Under the pieces are notes generated by a model, which was not told where the DNA came from, made no database searches, and worked only from the letters and a program-made list of their open reading frames with translations. Shown one piece after another: positions 18,788 to 29,393 of a stretch of DNA of 64,000 nucleotides. The stretch comes from Uliginosibacterium sp. (GTDB lineage: Bacteria > Pseudomonadota > Gammaproteobacteria > Burkholderiales > Rhodocyclaceae), in the NCBI GenBank assembly GCA_016718265.1, contig JADKDZ010000008.1, forward strand, positions 1 through 64,000. The letters are read 5' to 3'. Numbering within the stretch: the first letter of the stretch is position 1; each line of letters opens with the position of its first letter. Made by a program: the position numbers and the translations under genes.

Positions 18788-19003
18788 TTAAAGAACAGGC
18801 GCCATTGTGGCGTGCTGCTCAGGATAAGCCAAGCTGAGTTGATGCGATTGGGTGTTCTGGCGCGAGCTGTTGTGCCTGCGGATAGCTCTCTTGCTTTGAT
18901 CACCAAGAGCTATAGGTGCGACAGCCGACCGTGTTCCTAATGTTCCTAACAGGACGTCCGCCAGACCCAATGCTGCTACCCGAGGGCGCAGTGTGCGCTT
19001 CAT
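18788..19003 (-). pseudogene. Remnant of the sugar-binding protein gene (signal peptide only)
   Basis: A strong ribosome-binding site (GAGGAGG) and an ATG at 19001-19003 open a frame starting MKRTLRPRVAALGLADVLLG followed by TLGTRSAVA, which looks like a Sec signal peptide with a slightly damaged core. After about residue 35 the translation no longer resembles any binding protein and stops at 71 codons. It sits where the substrate-binding gene of a MalFG-type operon is expected, with an operator-like site upstream. The remaining 200 bp before the permease gene is not recognisable. I infer an internal deletion. A small exported peptide cannot be ruled out. Confidence 0.5.
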
Positions 19004-19018
19004 AAGTGTGCTCCTCCT

Positions 19019-19036
19019 CGTTACGATAACGTTTCC
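19019..19036. promoter_or_regulatory. LacI-family operator-like site before the sugar operon
   Basis: The sequence CGTTACGATAACG (19019-19031) has perfect five-base arms, and GATAACGTTTC (19026-19036) carries the central AACGTT seen in many LacI/GalR operators. It lies about 15-35 bp before the ATG of the binding-protein remnant, suitable for blocking transcription of the operon. A related site precedes the LacI gene. Confidence 0.45.
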
Positions 19037-19586
19037 ACGTCTCGTGATTTCTCACAATTACTCAAACTGCATGTATCGTGTCGTTGGGTCGGAGTCGCCA
19101 GTAGCGAACCGTATAAACCAGCAGCCTAATGTTTCAACAAACACCTAAGCGCTCTGAGTGCCTGGACTCGTTTGGCTGTTGAAACCATGTCGGCGAAACC
19201 GTTTTCATTGTTATAGCGGAACAGATCCGGCTAGTGCGGGTTTGCTAAGTGAACCCTGCTTCGTGGAGCCTTATCTTTCAGCTCGCGAATTGTACACTTC
19301 TCTGCGACGCGATGAAATGGTCTTGAAGTGCGTCCTGTGACGGGTGTTGTATTAATCTTGAAACTAACTCCGCCAGAATGGCCCTCGTGGGAGCGTGATC
19401 TATGGCTCCGGTTGGCGCATGTTTTTTTGGCTCTTGGAGCTTCGTGCTTTGCCCGGATGTTGCCAGCTGGGCTGCTTCTCGAGCGTTTGAACTGGGAGGC
19501 TTTTCTTGGGAACGAGTTTGAAAACGTTGTCAGACTTGGCTGATCATGCAATGATCGGGCGATTGTTACCTAGGTGATAGAGCCGT
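19037..19586. other. Divergent intergenic region before the LacI-type regulator
   Basis: About 550 bp with no supportable gene; a 71-codon frame at 19328-19543 plus has no recognisable features. A second operator-like element GAAAACGTTGTC lies at 19520-19531, 56 bp before the regulator's ATG, with five of six arm positions symmetric about the central CG. The two sites share the pattern GAnAACGTTnTC loosely, consistent with autoregulation by the LacI-type protein. Confidence 0.35.
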
Positions 19587-20609
19587 ATGGTGTCAGGCAA
19601 AGAGATGGCTGAGCGGCAGACCGTGACTGTGCTGGATGTGGCGCGCGAGGCGGGTGTGTCAGTAAGTACTGTGTCGCGCATCATCAACGGTACGGTAAAA
19701 GTGTCGGAAGACAAGCGCCTTGCAGTTGAAGAGGCGATACGCAGGCTTGAGTTCAAACCCAATCTGTTCGCGCGAAGCCTTAAAAAGGGCACCACGATGA
19801 CGATTGGAGTGCTGACCCAGGACATAGAAAGCCCATTCTTTACACGGGTGATGAGCGGGATCGAGGACGGACTGCTCGGGAGTGGTTACGCGCTCATTAT
19901 CGTCAGCGGACATTGGGATGCCGCAGAAGAGGCAGAGCGGATTCGCTTGTTGATTGCGCGCCGGGTCGACGGGTTGGCTATTCTGACCGGGCATTTGTCT
20001 GACACACAAATTGCAGAATTTGCCCGCAGCCAGCCCATCGTTGTAACGGGGCGAAGAATCGATGCGCCAAACGTGCGATCAGTCTTCTTCTCGCACGAAG
20101 AGGGCGGGTATCTCGCGACCCGCCATCTCATCACGCTTGGGCACCGGAAAATCGCCTTCATTGCCGGTCCGCCCGATCATGCGGATGCGGTCAGTCGTTT
20201 TGAGGGCTACCGGCGTGCGCTCGCTGAAGTCGGCCTGGCAAGTGATCCTTCCTTGGTCGTGCAAGGGGATTTTTACGAGAACGGCGGCGTTTTTGCGATG
20301 AACAGGCTGCTCGACTCGGGCGCACAGTTCTCAGCCATCTTTGCCGCCAACGACCAGACCGCGCTTGGTGCGCGCATGGTTTTGTCACGTCGCGGCGTAC
20401 GCGTTCCGGACGACGTCTCACTGGTGGGGTTTGATGATTTGCCCACTTCTGCCTATCTCACGCCACCTCTCACAACGGTGAGACAGCCCCTGTTCGAAGT
20501 CGGACAGTTTTCAGCGAGCCTATTGCTGGAAATGCTCGGTAATCCGCGGAAAACGCTCACTTTGCCCCCTCTGGAGCTTGTTGTCCGCGAGACGACTCGC
20601 AGGATCTAG
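19587..20609 (+). CDS. LacI-family transcriptional regulator of the sugar operon
   Basis: A 340-residue regulator. The N-terminal headpiece (about 8-60) reads VTVLDVAREAGVSVSTVSRI with the hinge FARSLKKGTT, followed by a periplasmic-binding-like sugar domain (IGVLTQDIESPFFTRVMSGI, VSLVGFDDLPTSAYLTPPLT). The second ATG, six codons in, is an alternative start; neither has a strong ribosome-binding site. It is divergent from the uptake operon and most likely represses it until the imported sugar binds. Its 3' end overlaps the converging methyltransferase-like gene by four bases. Confidence 0.92.
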   Translation: MVSGKEMAERQTVTVLDVAREAGVSVSTVSRIINGTVKVSEDKRLAVEEAIRRLEFKPNLFARSLKKGTTMTIGVLTQDIESPFFTRVMSGIEDGLLGSGYALIIVSGHWDAAEEAERIRLLIARRVDGLAILTGHLSDTQIAEFARSQPIVVTGRRIDAPNVRSVFFSHEEGGYLATRHLITLGHRKIAFIAGPPDHADAVSRFEGYRRALAEVGLASDPSLVVQGDFYENGGVFAMNRLLDSGAQFSAIFAANDQTALGARMVLSRRGVRVPDDVSLVGFDDLPTSAYLTPPLTTVRQPLFEVGQFSASLLLEMLGNPRKTLTLPPLELVVRETTRRI

Positions 20610-21787
20610 GCGATCCCGGGAATGAAGCGCCAGCGTACGGCTCGCATGTACTCTGCGTAGCCGTTATTGGCCCGCAACAGGTGCCGCTCTTCGGTTATGG
20701 CGCGCATGTAGTAGATAAAGCTCCAGCCGGCCGTGCAGGCAAGCGCATACAGACCGGCGCGAAGACCTCCGCCAAAAGCCGTGTAAAACGCGGGCAGGGC
20801 GCCAATCCACCATGCTGCATTTTTTGCCATATAGGCGGGGTGGCGAACGAACGCGTACGGACCCTCACAGATGATTCCGCGATTGGTCAGGTTGCTTGCT
20901 TTGAAGCCCAGTGCGACCGAGGCCCACGAGTAGACGGCCATCAGCCCAAGGATGCAGCAGTTCAGCAACAGATGGACGGAGTCGTTTGCGAAACTCGGAA
21001 AATCAGTGCTTTACCACTCCAGAAATGCGCCAGTATGCCCGTTGAATGGCGGGTAGCATGCCAGGCACACAAACCACCCCAGGAATGTGGGTTCTACCGA
21101 AATGATCCGGTTGCGGAGCTTGGGAATCTCAATGAGATAGCCGAGTGTAAAAAGAAGGGTGTCCACGAAAAGTATGAGCTGAAAAAGAGCCCAGAAAAGT
21201 GCGTGGTCGAACAGTGCACGTGCTGCATAGCCGGCCTGGAGATCGTTCCAGACCAGGCGTGTGTTGTGCAGCATGTCGCCAATGTGCGCCAGGCACCAGT
21301 TGATCATCAACGGGGCGAAGAAGAATTTCAGCAGCAACATCAAGCCCGCCTGCTTCGTATACGCGGTCAGTCGTGGCTTGTCTTCGGTGCGCAATCCGTA
21401 GCGTTTCATCTTCTTGGCAGAGAGTCGCGTGGCGGGACGCCGTCGCAGTCCAAGCCATACGCCGCGCGTGAACACCCAGGCTTTGGCATTGAGCCACGGG
21501 TGCAACAGATAGTAGGGGATGAGCGCTGTGCCGAAGCTAATCAGCAGTCCTGTGAACAGGTCACGCGCAACAAGGGTCCAAGTCCAGTCCAGTAGACGAA
21601 AATTGACTGACGCTCTCAGGGTGTCACGGTGAAAAGCAGATAGCTCGAAGCAGATGAACCAACCAAGCGCGAGAAACAGCATGGTCGATAAGTAGTTGCG
21701 CATGAAGCGCCGGAGGGTAATCGGGCGAAGCATGAGGGGGCGAGCGCGCGGCATGCTGTCTGCTGGGGGTCTAGGGGAAGGCTTCAT
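20606..21787 (-). pseudogene. Isoprenylcysteine methyltransferase-like membrane protein split by an in-frame stop
   Basis: From 21787 to 20606 a single frame of 394 codons is broken only by TAA at 21011-21013. The first part (258 residues) has several membrane segments and ends FLEW; after the stop the same frame continues STDFPSFANDSVHLL and reaches a classic C-terminal ICMT/PEMT-like motif (GPYAFVRHPAYMAKNAAWW, then EERHLL). The missing residue would sit in W-x-STDF, where TAT or TAC (Tyr) is one base from TAA. The upstream part lacks the SAM-binding C-terminus, so activity is probably lost unless the stop is a sequencing error. It converges on the LacI gene. Confidence 0.75.
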
Positions 21788-21880
21788 GTTAGCAGGGCCC
21801 GCGCCAGGGATGGCTTCCAGTGCTGATGAACGGGGAAATGCCGAATGTCCGCGAAGACACCCTGGAGCGCCTCCGAGACA

Positions 21881-22888
21881 CTACATGAGTTGGTGTCCGA
21901 CCCACCAAGCGACTGCGGCAATCAACGCGCTGCAAGGTATTGTCAGCACCCAGGCCCAGACGATCTGGCTGGCCAGACCCCAGCGCACGGCCGAAAAACG
22001 CTGAGATGAACCGACTCCAACGATGGCTCCCGTAATGGTGTGGGTTGTCGACACCGGTACGCCCAGCGTGGAGGCAAGAAACAGTGTCGCCGCGCCCCCG
22101 GTCTCAGCGCAGCAGCCGCCAACGGGTTTTAGCTTGGTGATGCCTTGCCCCATGGTTTTTACAATTCGCCAGCCACCGAACAAGGTGCCAAAAGAGATAG
22201 CGGAGTAACAGCTCACCACCACCCAGCCGGGCACGTCAGCGTCTTTTGGCAGGTAGCCAGAGGTCAGCAGCAGCAGCCAGATGATGCCGATGGTTTTTTG
22301 CGCATCGTTGCCGCCGTGCCCCATGCTGTAGGCCGCGGCCGACACCAGTTGAAGTCGGCGGAACCAGCGATCAACTTTGGACGGTGCGGTACGAAAAAAC
22401 AGGTGAGAGACCATCAACATCATCAGCGAGCCGAGCAGCAAGCCCAACACCGGAGAGATGACGATGAAAGCGATCGTTTTCCCGATGCCGGACCAAACCA
22501 ATGGCGCTGTACCCGCCTTCGCCACGGTAGCGCCGACGATTCCGCCGATCAGCGCGTGCGAAGAACTTGAAGGTATGCCGAAATACCAGGTCAGGATATT
22601 CCAGCAGATGGCGCCGATCAGGGCTCCGAACACGACGTAATGGTCGACGATGGCCGGGTCGACTATGCCCTTGCCAACGGTTGCGGCGACATGAGTACCA
22701 AACACCCCGATCGCGACAAAGTTGAAAACTGCAGCCAGAACCACAGCCTGGTTGGGTTTGAGTACGCCGGTCGACACAACGGTGGCGATTGCGTTGGCTG
22801 CGTCGTGGAAGCCGTTGAGGAAGTCGAATATCAAGGCGAGCACGACGAGAAGAACGAGCCCTGTCATGCCAAGTTGTAGGTAGTCCAT
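21881..22888 (-). CDS. Pit-family inorganic phosphate transporter
   Basis: A 335-residue low-affinity phosphate permease of the PiT family. The duplicated family signature is visible near the N-terminus (DFLNGFHDAANAIATVVST) and in the second half (SAAAYSMGHGGNDAQKTIGI), with about ten hydrophobic segments. The gene follows the DUF47 gene by 11 bp on the same strand, the usual pairing in bacteria, in which the DUF47 protein is thought to modulate the permease. Confidence 0.95.
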   Translation of the reverse strand: MDYLQLGMTGLVLLVVLALIFDFLNGFHDAANAIATVVSTGVLKPNQAVVLAAVFNFVAIGVFGTHVAATVGKGIVDPAIVDHYVVFGALIGAICWNILTWYFGIPSSSSHALIGGIVGATVAKAGTAPLVWSGIGKTIAFIVISPVLGLLLGSLMMLMVSHLFFRTAPSKVDRWFRRLQLVSAAAYSMGHGGNDAQKTIGIIWLLLLTSGYLPKDADVPGWVVVSCYSAISFGTLFGGWRIVKTMGQGITKLKPVGGCCAETGGAATLFLASTLGVPVSTTHTITGAIVGVGSSQRFSAVRWGLASQIVWAWVLTIPCSALIAAVAWWVGHQLM

Positions 22889-22899
22889 GGCAGCAAGGA

Positions 22900-23526
22900 T
22901 CAGGAGTGTTCCAGCACGATGCCTTCGATGACCTTGCTCGCGTCTTCGCAGTAATCGGTGATTTTTTCCAGGCCTTCGTAAATAGCCTTCATCTTGATGA
23001 CTTGCAGTGCATCGCGTTCATCACGGAAGACGCGTGACAGGGCGCTGCGCATCACCCGGTCGCAGTCAGACTCCAGCTGGTCGATTTCGCGGCAGGTGCT
23101 CAGCACATCGGCAGCGTTATCCATGTTGTCGATGAGCTGGACCGCGCGTTTGACGCGTTCGCAACACGAAAGCGAGAGCTCGGCCAACTGCATTGCGTCG
23201 GGCGTAACCCGGCGGATGTTGTACAGCGAGATGGCCTCGGCGATGTCCTGGATCGAATCTACGATGTCGTCGAGATTGGTCACCAGGGCGTGAATGGCAT
23301 CGCGATCAAATGGCGTGATAAAGGTCTGATGCAACAAGGCCATCGCATCGTGATTGATCTTGTCGGCGCGCGTCTCGATTGTGTCGATGGTTTCAATGTG
23401 TGTCGCGGCGTTCTCTATGTCTGACACCAAGGCCAGCAGCTCTTTGGCAGCCAGAACGACTTGCTCGGCGTGGGCATTGAAATACTCGAAGAACCGGCCC
23501 TCGCGGGGCATGAAACGTCCAAACAT
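22900..23526 (-). CDS. DUF47 (PhoU-like) partner of the phosphate transporter
   Basis: A 208-residue all-helical cytoplasmic protein of the DUF47/TIGR00153 family, starting MFGRFMPREGRFFEYF, with acidic metal-binding-like motifs (ETRADKINHD and EIDQLESDCDRV). The start at 23526 is chosen because the family begins with this MFxRxMP pattern; the longer upstream frame encodes arginine-rich nonsense. It lies immediately before the Pit transporter gene. Confidence 0.92.
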   Translation of the reverse strand: MFGRFMPREGRFFEYFNAHAEQVVLAAKELLALVSDIENAATHIETIDTIETRADKINHDAMALLHQTFITPFDRDAIHALVTNLDDIVDSIQDIAEAISLYNIRRVTPDAMQLAELSLSCCERVKRAVQLIDNMDNAADVLSTCREIDQLESDCDRVMRSALSRVFRDERDALQVIKMKAIYEGLEKITDYCEDASKVIEGIVLEHS

Positions 23527-23636
23527 GGGAGTAGGCGGCCAAAAAAAGATGGGCAATGATAGCAGTGTCTGAGACCTTCCACGGCGATGTTCTCTGACGC
23601 CGGGCAAATCTCGCGAAGAGAAAGCGGCTGGAGGCG

Positions 23637-24575
23637 TCAGCCTTCGGGCGATAGATCCTTCGGGATCGGGAAAGTCACATTCTCGATGGCGCCGTCCAGA
23701 GAGCGTACACGTTTTGCCCCCAGCGTTTGCAGGCGCGCCACCACGGCATCGACCAGGACTTCCGGTGCGGAAGCCCCGGCAGTGACACCGATGCAGCGCT
23801 TGCCAACCACCCACGCGGCATCAAGGCCGTCTGCGTTATCGACCAGAAAAGCGGGGACGTTACGCAGGGCTGCGACTTCACGCAGCCGATTCGAATTCGA
23901 ACTGTTCTTTGAGCCGACCACAATCACGAGGTCAACAAGCGGGGTCATCACTTTGACGGCATCTTGCCGATTCTGTGTGGCGTAACAGATGTCGTCTTTC
24001 TTGGGACCAATGATCGCCGGGAAGCGCGCCTTGAGGGCATCCACGATGACCTGAGCGTCGTCCACCGAGAGCGTGGTTTGCGTCACGTAAGCGAGCATGG
24101 TCTCGTTGCGTACCAGCAAAGCCGCCACATCTTCAACGGACTCCACGAGGTACATGCCTGACGACGCCTGGCCCATCGTGCCTTCGACTTCCGGGTGACC
24201 TTTGTGCCCGATCATCACGATTTCGCGGCCAGTGTCACGCATTCGGGCGACTTCGACGTGAACTTTGGTCACCAGCGGGCAGGTCGCGTCAAACACTTTG
24301 AGCTGCCGGGCTTCCGCCTCGGCACGTACGCCCTGTGATACACCATGCGCAGAAAAAATGAGTGTGCTGCCCGGTGGAACTTCAGCAAGATCCTCAATGA
24401 AGATTGCACCCTTGTTGCGCAGATCGTCGACCACGAACTTGTTGTGAACGACTTCGTGGCGAACATAGATGGGGGCGCCATGCAGCTTGATCGCGCGCTC
24501 GACGATCTCGATGGCGCGCTCTACGCCGGCACAAAAGCCGCGCGGGTTGGCAAGAATGATTTCTGTGTCGCTCAT
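23637..24575 (-). CDS. ispH: 4-hydroxy-3-methylbut-2-enyl diphosphate reductase
   Basis: A 312-residue IspH (LytB), the last enzyme of the MEP isoprenoid pathway, reducing HMBPP to IPP and DMAPP with a [4Fe-4S] cluster. The three cluster cysteines are seen in NPRGFCAGV (C15), FDATCPLV and [28 protein letters not shown] and HNKFVVDDL are diagnostic. It is the last gene of the ribF-ileS-lspA-fkpB-ispH series, 16 bp after fkpB. Confidence 0.97.
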   Translation of the reverse strand: MSDTEIILANPRGFCAGVERAIEIVERAIKLHGAPIYVRHEVVHNKFVVDDLRNKGAIFIEDLAEVPPGSTLIFSAHGVSQGVRAEAEARQLKVFDATCPLVTKVHVEVARMRDTGREIVMIGHKGHPEVEGTMGQASSGMYLVESVEDVAALLVRNETMLAYVTQTTLSVDDAQVIVDALKARFPAIIGPKKDDICYATQNRQDAVKVMTPLVDLVIVVGSKNSSNSNRLREVAALRNVPAFLVDNADGLDAAWVVGKRCIGVTAGASAPEVLVDAVVARLQTLGAKRVRSLDGAIENVTFPIPKDLSPEG

Positions 24576-24591
24576 GTCAGATTTCCGGCGT

Positions 24592-25026
24592 TCAAATCAC
24601 GCCAATGATGTCGAGGTCGACGGTGACGGCCTTGCCCGCCAGCGGATGATTGAAGTCGATCATTGCAAAGTCATCATTCAGTTCGCAGACCAAGCCGGGA
24701 TACTTGCTCCCGTCAGGAGCCGAAAATGCATAGACCGTGTCTTGCTCCAGTGCCAGGTCGGCGGGTATGTCGTCACGTGCCACGCGCTCGACCAGTGCCT
24801 CGTTGTAGTGCCCAAAGGCCTCACCTGGCGCGAAGCTGAATGTTTCGCGCGCGCCAACACCCAGGCCCATCAGGCGGGTCTCGAGCGCGGGCATCAATTC
24901 CCCGGCGCCCATCTGCTGCGTGATCGGGGTGGTCTCGAAGCTCGAAAACATCACGGTGCCACTGCTGGTATCGCGGATGCGCAGGTTGAGCGTTACCAGA
25001 CTGGCCGCGCCAATGCGACTAGTCAT
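24592..25026 (-). CDS. fkpB: FKBP-type peptidyl-prolyl isomerase, SlpA/FkpB type
   Basis: A 144-residue cytoplasmic prolyl isomerase/chaperone of the SlyD/SlpA class. FEttP and [18 protein letters not shown] match the FKBP core, the insert-in-flap domain spans about 70-120 ([15 protein letters not shown]), and [17 protein letters not shown] is the family C-terminal signature. The gene overlaps the end of lspA by eight bases, as in many proteobacteria. Confidence 0.94.
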   Translation of the reverse strand: MTSRIGAASLVTLNLRIRDTSSGTVMFSSFETTPITQQMGAGELMPALETRLMGLGVGARETFSFAPGEAFGHYNEALVERVARDDIPADLALEQDTVYAFSAPDGSKYPGLVCELNDDFAMIDFNHPLAGKAVTVDLDIIGVI

Positions 25027-25537
25027 GCGCGGCTCCCGCGCTGCGGTCGCCGCGGAACTGCGCGATAAGCATCAGGACAACACCCAGACAGATCGCAGAG
25101 TCGGCAATATTGAAGGCGGGCCAGCGACAATAGCTGCCCAGGAAGTCGGCCCAAGCGTATTGACACACGTGAACGTCGAGAAAGTCGACGACCTTGCCAT
25201 ATGCGATCCGGTCAATGAAGTTGTTGCCTACAGCACCACCGATCACCAGTGAGAAGGCGGCGGGTTGCAGCACTTCCGCGCGGTGCTGCCAGAGCATGCG
25301 TAATAGCCAGGCGCAGATGGCGGCCGCCAGGACTACAAAGAACCAGCGTTGCCAGCCCGGCTGATCGGCAAACAGGCTGAAGGCCGCACCGGTGTTGTAG
25401 ACCAGCACCAGGTTGAAGTACTCCGTGACGGGGCGTGCTTCGTGTTCAGCAAAGCGCGCCAGGATTGCCAGCTTGCTCCACTGATCCAACCCCACCACCA
25501 CGGCTGCCAGCATCAGCCAGCCCGCAAAGCGCTTCAT
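25019..25537 (-). CDS. lspA: Lipoprotein signal peptidase
   Basis: A 172-residue inner-membrane aspartic peptidase (signal peptidase II) that removes the signal peptide of diacylglyceryl prolipoproteins. Four hydrophobic segments are visible; the conserved [20 protein letters not shown] and [15 protein letters not shown] carry the two catalytic aspartates. The ATG overlaps the ileS stop by four bases (ATGA). Small lipoproteins elsewhere in the window (34306-34527, 61287-61571) are candidate substrates. Confidence 0.97.
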   Translation of the reverse strand: MKRFAGWLMLAAVVVGLDQWSKLAILARFAEHEARPVTEYFNLVLVYNTGAAFSLFADQPGWQRWFFVVLAAAICAWLLRMLWQHRAEVLQPAAFSLVIGGAVGNNFIDRIAYGKVVDFLDVHVCQYAWADFLGSYCRWPAFNIADSAICLGVVLMLIAQFRGDRSAGAAHD

Positions 25538-28341
25538 GCCAGGCTCCGTTTCTCACCTGCTCCGTGCAGATTGTCGTCGCAGCGGCCACACAACTCCGGG
25601 TGATCTGGATTGCGTCCGACATCCGCACGATAGTGCCAGCAGCGGCTGCATTTTTGATGCGCAGACGGCGTCACCACGATCTTTTCATCCGCTTCTGTGG
25701 CCACTTCAAGCACGTTGACGGCTGAGGTGATGAATACGAAGCGCAGATCCTCGCCCAGCGCGGTGAGCGCTGCGAACTTGGCGCCGCTGGCATGCACGGT
25801 GACTTCCGCCTGCAGCGATGAGCCAACCTGACCGGCCGTGCGCACGGCTTCGATTTCTTTCATCACTTCACCGCGCACGGTACGAATCGTCACCCAGCGC
25901 GCGGCCAGCCCCTCGTCGGCCGCCTGCTCAGGCAGCTGGTGGAAGGTGTGCAGCATCACGCTGTCGTCAGCGTCGGCGCCCATTACGGCCCAGGCTTCTT
26001 CGGCGGTGAAGGAGAGGATCGGCGCCATCAGCTTCACCAGTGTCTGGGTGATGTGCCACAGCGCGGTCTGGGCCGAGCGACGGGCAACCGAGCTGGCAGC
26101 GCTGGTGTAGAGGCGATCCTTCAGGATGTCGAGGTAGAAGCTGCCCAGATCATCCGAGCAGAACAGCTGCAGGGCCTGCACGATGCGGTGGAATTCGTAC
26201 TTGGCGTAATCGGCTTCTGCACCATCCGCCAAGCTCTTCGTGAGCGCCAAGGCGTAACGATCGATCTCGAAGAGCTGGTCGCTGGCGACCGCATCTTTCG
26301 CAACATCGAAGTCAGCCGTGTTGGCGAGCAGGAAACGCAAGGTGTTGCGCACGCGGCGGTAGGTTTCCACCACGCGGTCGAGGATTTCCTTGCCGATCGA
26401 GACTTCGCCCGAGTAGTCGGTGCTGGCGGCCCACAGGCGCAGGATTTCGGCGCCCATCTTGTCGGTCACTTCCTGCGGTACCACAGTGTTGCCGAGCGAC
26501 TTGCTCATCTTGCGGCCTTGCGCGTCGACCACGAAGCCGTGGGTCAGCAGTGCCTTGTAGGGCGCGCGGCCGTCGATGGTGCAGCCGGTCAGGAGCGAGC
26601 TGTGGAACCAGCCGCGATGCTGGTCCGAGCCTTCCAGATACAGATCGGCCGGGAAGCCGTGCTGATCCGGGTGCGAGCCGCGCATCACGTGGGCGTGCGT
26701 GGTGCCAGAGTCGAACCACACATCCAGCGTGTCGCTGATCTTGTCGTATTGCGCGGCTTCCGCGCCGAGCAGCTCCGCCGGGTCGAGCTTGAACCAGGCT
26801 TCGATGCCTGCTTTCTCGACGCGCTGGGCGACTTCTTCCATCAATTCGACCGTGCGCGGATGCAGTTCGCCGGTCTCCTTGTGCAGGAAGAAGGGGATCG
26901 GCACGCCCCAGTTGCGCTGGCGCGAGATGCACCAGTCCGGGCGACCGGCAATCATCGCGTGCAGACGCGGCTTGCCCCAGGCGGGGAAGAAGGCGGTGTC
27001 TTCCACCGCCTGGAGGGCGCGTTCGCGCAGGGAGGTTGTGCTGGGTTTTCCGTCAACCTCCGGCTTGTGATCCATGCCGACGAACCACTGCGCGGTGGCG
27101 CGGTAGACCAGCGGCGTCTTGTGGCGCCAGCAGTGCATGTAGCTGTGGGTGATGACTTCATGGCGGAGCAATGCGCCGACTTCTTCCAGCTTGGCGACGA
27201 TGTTCGGGTTGGCCTTCCAGATGAACTGGCCGCCGAAGAATTCCAGGCTCGGTACGTACACGCCGTTGCCCTGCACCGGATTCAGGATCTCGTCGAAGCC
27301 GCGGCCGTTGGCGCGCCAGATCGTGAAGTCGTCCGCGCCATAGGCGGGCGCGCAATGCACGATGCCGGTACCGGTATCCACGCCGACGTAGTCCGCCAGA
27401 TACACCGGCGAGAGCCGCGCGTAGAAAGGATGCTGGAAGGGGATGCCGGAGAGCCGCGCCCCTTCTGCCTCTCCGAGCACCTCTCCAGAGAGCTTGAAAC
27501 GCTTCAGGCAGGCCTCGACCAGATCTACCGCGAGGATCAGCAGCTTGTCGCCGACGTCGACCAGTGCGTACTTCACCTCCGGGTGGATGTTCAGCGCCTG
27601 GTTGGCGGGAATGGTCCAGGGCGTGGTGGTCCAGATCACCGCGTAAGCGGGCTTGGCCAAACCGTCCTGACGGAACGCGATGGAGAGCTGCTCGGGCTCG
27701 GCGCAGCGGAAGGCGACGTCGATGGCGTCGGACTTCTTGTCTTCGTACTCGACTTCGGCCTCGGCCAGCGCCGAGCCACAGTCGAAACACCAGTTCACCG
27801 GCTTCAGACCCTTGAACACCCAGCCATTCTTGACCATGGTGCCAAGCGCGCGGATCTCGCCAGCCTCATTGCCGAAGTCCATGGTCTTGTAGGGATTGTC
27901 CCATTCACCCAGCACACCCAGGCGGATGAAGTCCTTTTTCTGGCCTTCGACCTGTTCGTTGGCGTAGCTGCGGCACAACTCGCGCACTTTGTCGGCGAGC
28001 AACTTCTTGCCGTGGGTGACTTCGATCTTGTGTTCGATCGGCAGGCCATGACAGTCCCAGCCCGGCACATAGGGCGCATCAAAACCTGCCAGCGTCTTGC
28101 TGCGGATGATGATGTCCTTGAGGATCTTGTTCAGCGCGTGGCCGATATGGATGTTGCCGTTGGCGTAAGGCGGGCCGTCGTGCAGGATGAAGCGCGGCCG
28201 GCCCGCAGACGCCTTGCGGATCTTCTCGTAGAGCTTCTTCTGCTGCCACTGCTGCACCCAGCCCGGCTCGCGCTTGGGCAGATCCCCCCGCATCGGGAAC
28301 GGGGTGTCGGGCATGTTCAGGGTCTGACGATATTCGGCCAT
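25534..28341 (-). CDS. ileS: Isoleucyl-tRNA synthetase
   Basis: A 935-residue class I synthetase of normal bacterial length. HIGH motif in [16 protein letters not shown] (about 58-73), KMSKS in [12 protein letters not shown] (about 608), editing domain between them, and a C-terminal zinc site (CSRCWHY with CGRCDDN). It lies 7 bp after ribF and overlaps lspA. Bacterial-type (class A) by the zinc-binding tail. Confidence 0.98.
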   Translation of the reverse strand: MAEYRQTLNMPDTPFPMRGDLPKREPGWVQQWQQKKLYEKIRKASAGRPRFILHDGPPYANGNIHIGHALNKILKDIIIRSKTLAGFDAPYVPGWDCHGLPIEHKIEVTHGKKLLADKVRELCRSYANEQVEGQKKDFIRLGVLGEWDNPYKTMDFGNEAGEIRALGTMVKNGWVFKGLKPVNWCFDCGSALAEAEVEYEDKKSDAIDVAFRCAEPEQLSIAFRQDGLAKPAYAVIWTTTPWTIPANQALNIHPEVKYALVDVGDKLLILAVDLVEACLKRFKLSGEVLGEAEGARLSGIPFQHPFYARLSPVYLADYVGVDTGTGIVHCAPAYGADDFTIWRANGRGFDEILNPVQGNGVYVPSLEFFGGQFIWKANPNIVAKLEEVGALLRHEVITHSYMHCWRHKTPLVYRATAQWFVGMDHKPEVDGKPSTTSLRERALQAVEDTAFFPAWGKPRLHAMIAGRPDWCISRQRNWGVPIPFFLHKETGELHPRTVELMEEVAQRVEKAGIEAWFKLDPAELLGAEAAQYDKISDTLDVWFDSGTTHAHVMRGSHPDQHGFPADLYLEGSDQHRGWFHSSLLTGCTIDGRAPYKALLTHGFVVDAQGRKMSKSLGNTVVPQEVTDKMGAEILRLWAASTDYSGEVSIGKEILDRVVETYRRVRNTLRFLLANTADFDVAKDAVASDQLFEIDRYALALTKSLADGAEADYAKYEFHRIVQALQLFCSDDLGSFYLDILKDRLYTSAASSVARRSAQTALWHITQTLVKLMAPILSFTAEEAWAVMGADADDSVMLHTFHQLPEQAADEGLAARWVTIRTVRGEVMKEIEAVRTAGQVGSSLQAEVTVHASGAKFAALTALGEDLRFVFITSAVNVLEVATEADEKIVVTPSAHQKCSRCWHYRADVGRNPDHPELCGRCDDNLHGAGEKRSLA

Positions 28342-28348
28342 ATTTCTC

Positions 28349-29290
28349 TCACACTCTTACGAATTCGGGATGTGCAGCAAAGTATTGCCGCACGTCGTCA
28401 CAATCTTTACGGATGGCCGCCTTCAGTGCTTCCAGCGAGCCATATTTTTCTTCATCGCGGACCTTGTGCCAGAAGCGCACGCGCAATCGTTGCCCATACA
28501 GCTCACCGCTGTAATCGAGCACGAAGACCTCAAGCCGAAGCGCCAGCTTGTCGCCGATGGTCGGGCGAACGCCCACGCTGGCGGCCCCCAGGGCCTGCTG
28601 CAGCCCGCCACCGTCAACGGTGACGGCAAATACCCCAGCCAAGGGCAGGCTGGGCTGGCGCAGGTGGATATTCGCGGTGGGGAATCCGATCGTGCGTCCG
28701 ATCCGGTCGCCACCGATGACTCGACCTTCCACCACAAATGGCTCGCCAAGCAGGCCGTTGGCCTGTTCGATATCACCGCGCAGCAAGCGCTCTCGGACCG
28801 CAGAGCTCGACGCGCGCTCGCCCTCGATGGCCAGCGTTGACAGGCTCTCAACCGCAAAGCCGTGCTGCCTGCCACTGGCGAGCAGCGCTGCGAAATCACC
28901 GTGCCGCCCCCGCCCGAAGCGGAAGTCGTCGCCAATGATCAAGTGCCGGGGGGCCAGGCTGCTCAGCAGGCCGGCGATGAAATCTTCCGCTTCGAGATTG
29001 GCGAATGCATGATTGAAGCGCTGCACGATCACGTAATCGATGCCGGTTTGCGCCAAGAGCTGCAGCTTGCGTCGGAGGCTGCACAGGCGCGCTGGCGCCG
29101 TATCCGGAGCAAAAAACTCGCGCGGATGCGGCTCGAAGCATAGCACCACTGCCGGCAGCCCCAGTGCGTCCGCATGTGCTCTCAGCCGGGAAAGCAAGGC
29201 ACGATGGCCCAGGTGAACGCCATCGAAGTTACCGATGGTGAGCGCACACGGGCCGATGCGACGTTTGGGGATATCTCGGCAAACCAGCAT
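28349..29290 (-). CDS. ribF: Bifunctional riboflavin kinase/FMN adenylyltransferase
   Basis: A 313-residue enzyme making FMN and then FAD from riboflavin. The N-terminal adenylyltransferase half has [16 protein letters not shown] and later a SSSAVRERL motif; the C-terminal flavokinase half has [13 protein letters not shown] and [20 protein letters not shown]. First gene of the ribF-ileS-lspA-fkpB-ispH operon, starting ATG at 29290. Confidence 0.96.
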   Translation of the reverse strand: MLVCRDIPKRRIGPCALTIGNFDGVHLGHRALLSRLRAHADALGLPAVVLCFEPHPREFFAPDTAPARLCSLRRKLQLLAQTGIDYVIVQRFNHAFANLEAEDFIAGLLSSLAPRHLIIGDDFRFGRGRHGDFAALLASGRQHGFAVESLSTLAIEGERASSSAVRERLLRGDIEQANGLLGEPFVVEGRVIGGDRIGRTIGFPTANIHLRQPSLPLAGVFAVTVDGGGLQQALGAASVGVRPTIGDKLALRLEVFVLDYSGELYGQRLRVRFWHKVRDEEKYGSLEALKAAIRKDCDDVRQYFAAHPEFVRV

Positions 29291-29393
29291 AAATGCCTGA
29301 TGAAAAACGGCGAATTATAGCGGCAAGCGCTGCGCCCAGGCACCCTCGATGCAGGTTTACACGCGGTGTGACGCGTGCGTGCCCCGGCGCCGC

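Noticed and set aside
25939..28623. 894-codon plus-strand frame opposite ileS
   Set aside because: Fully antisense to a conserved synthetase; no recognisable domain.
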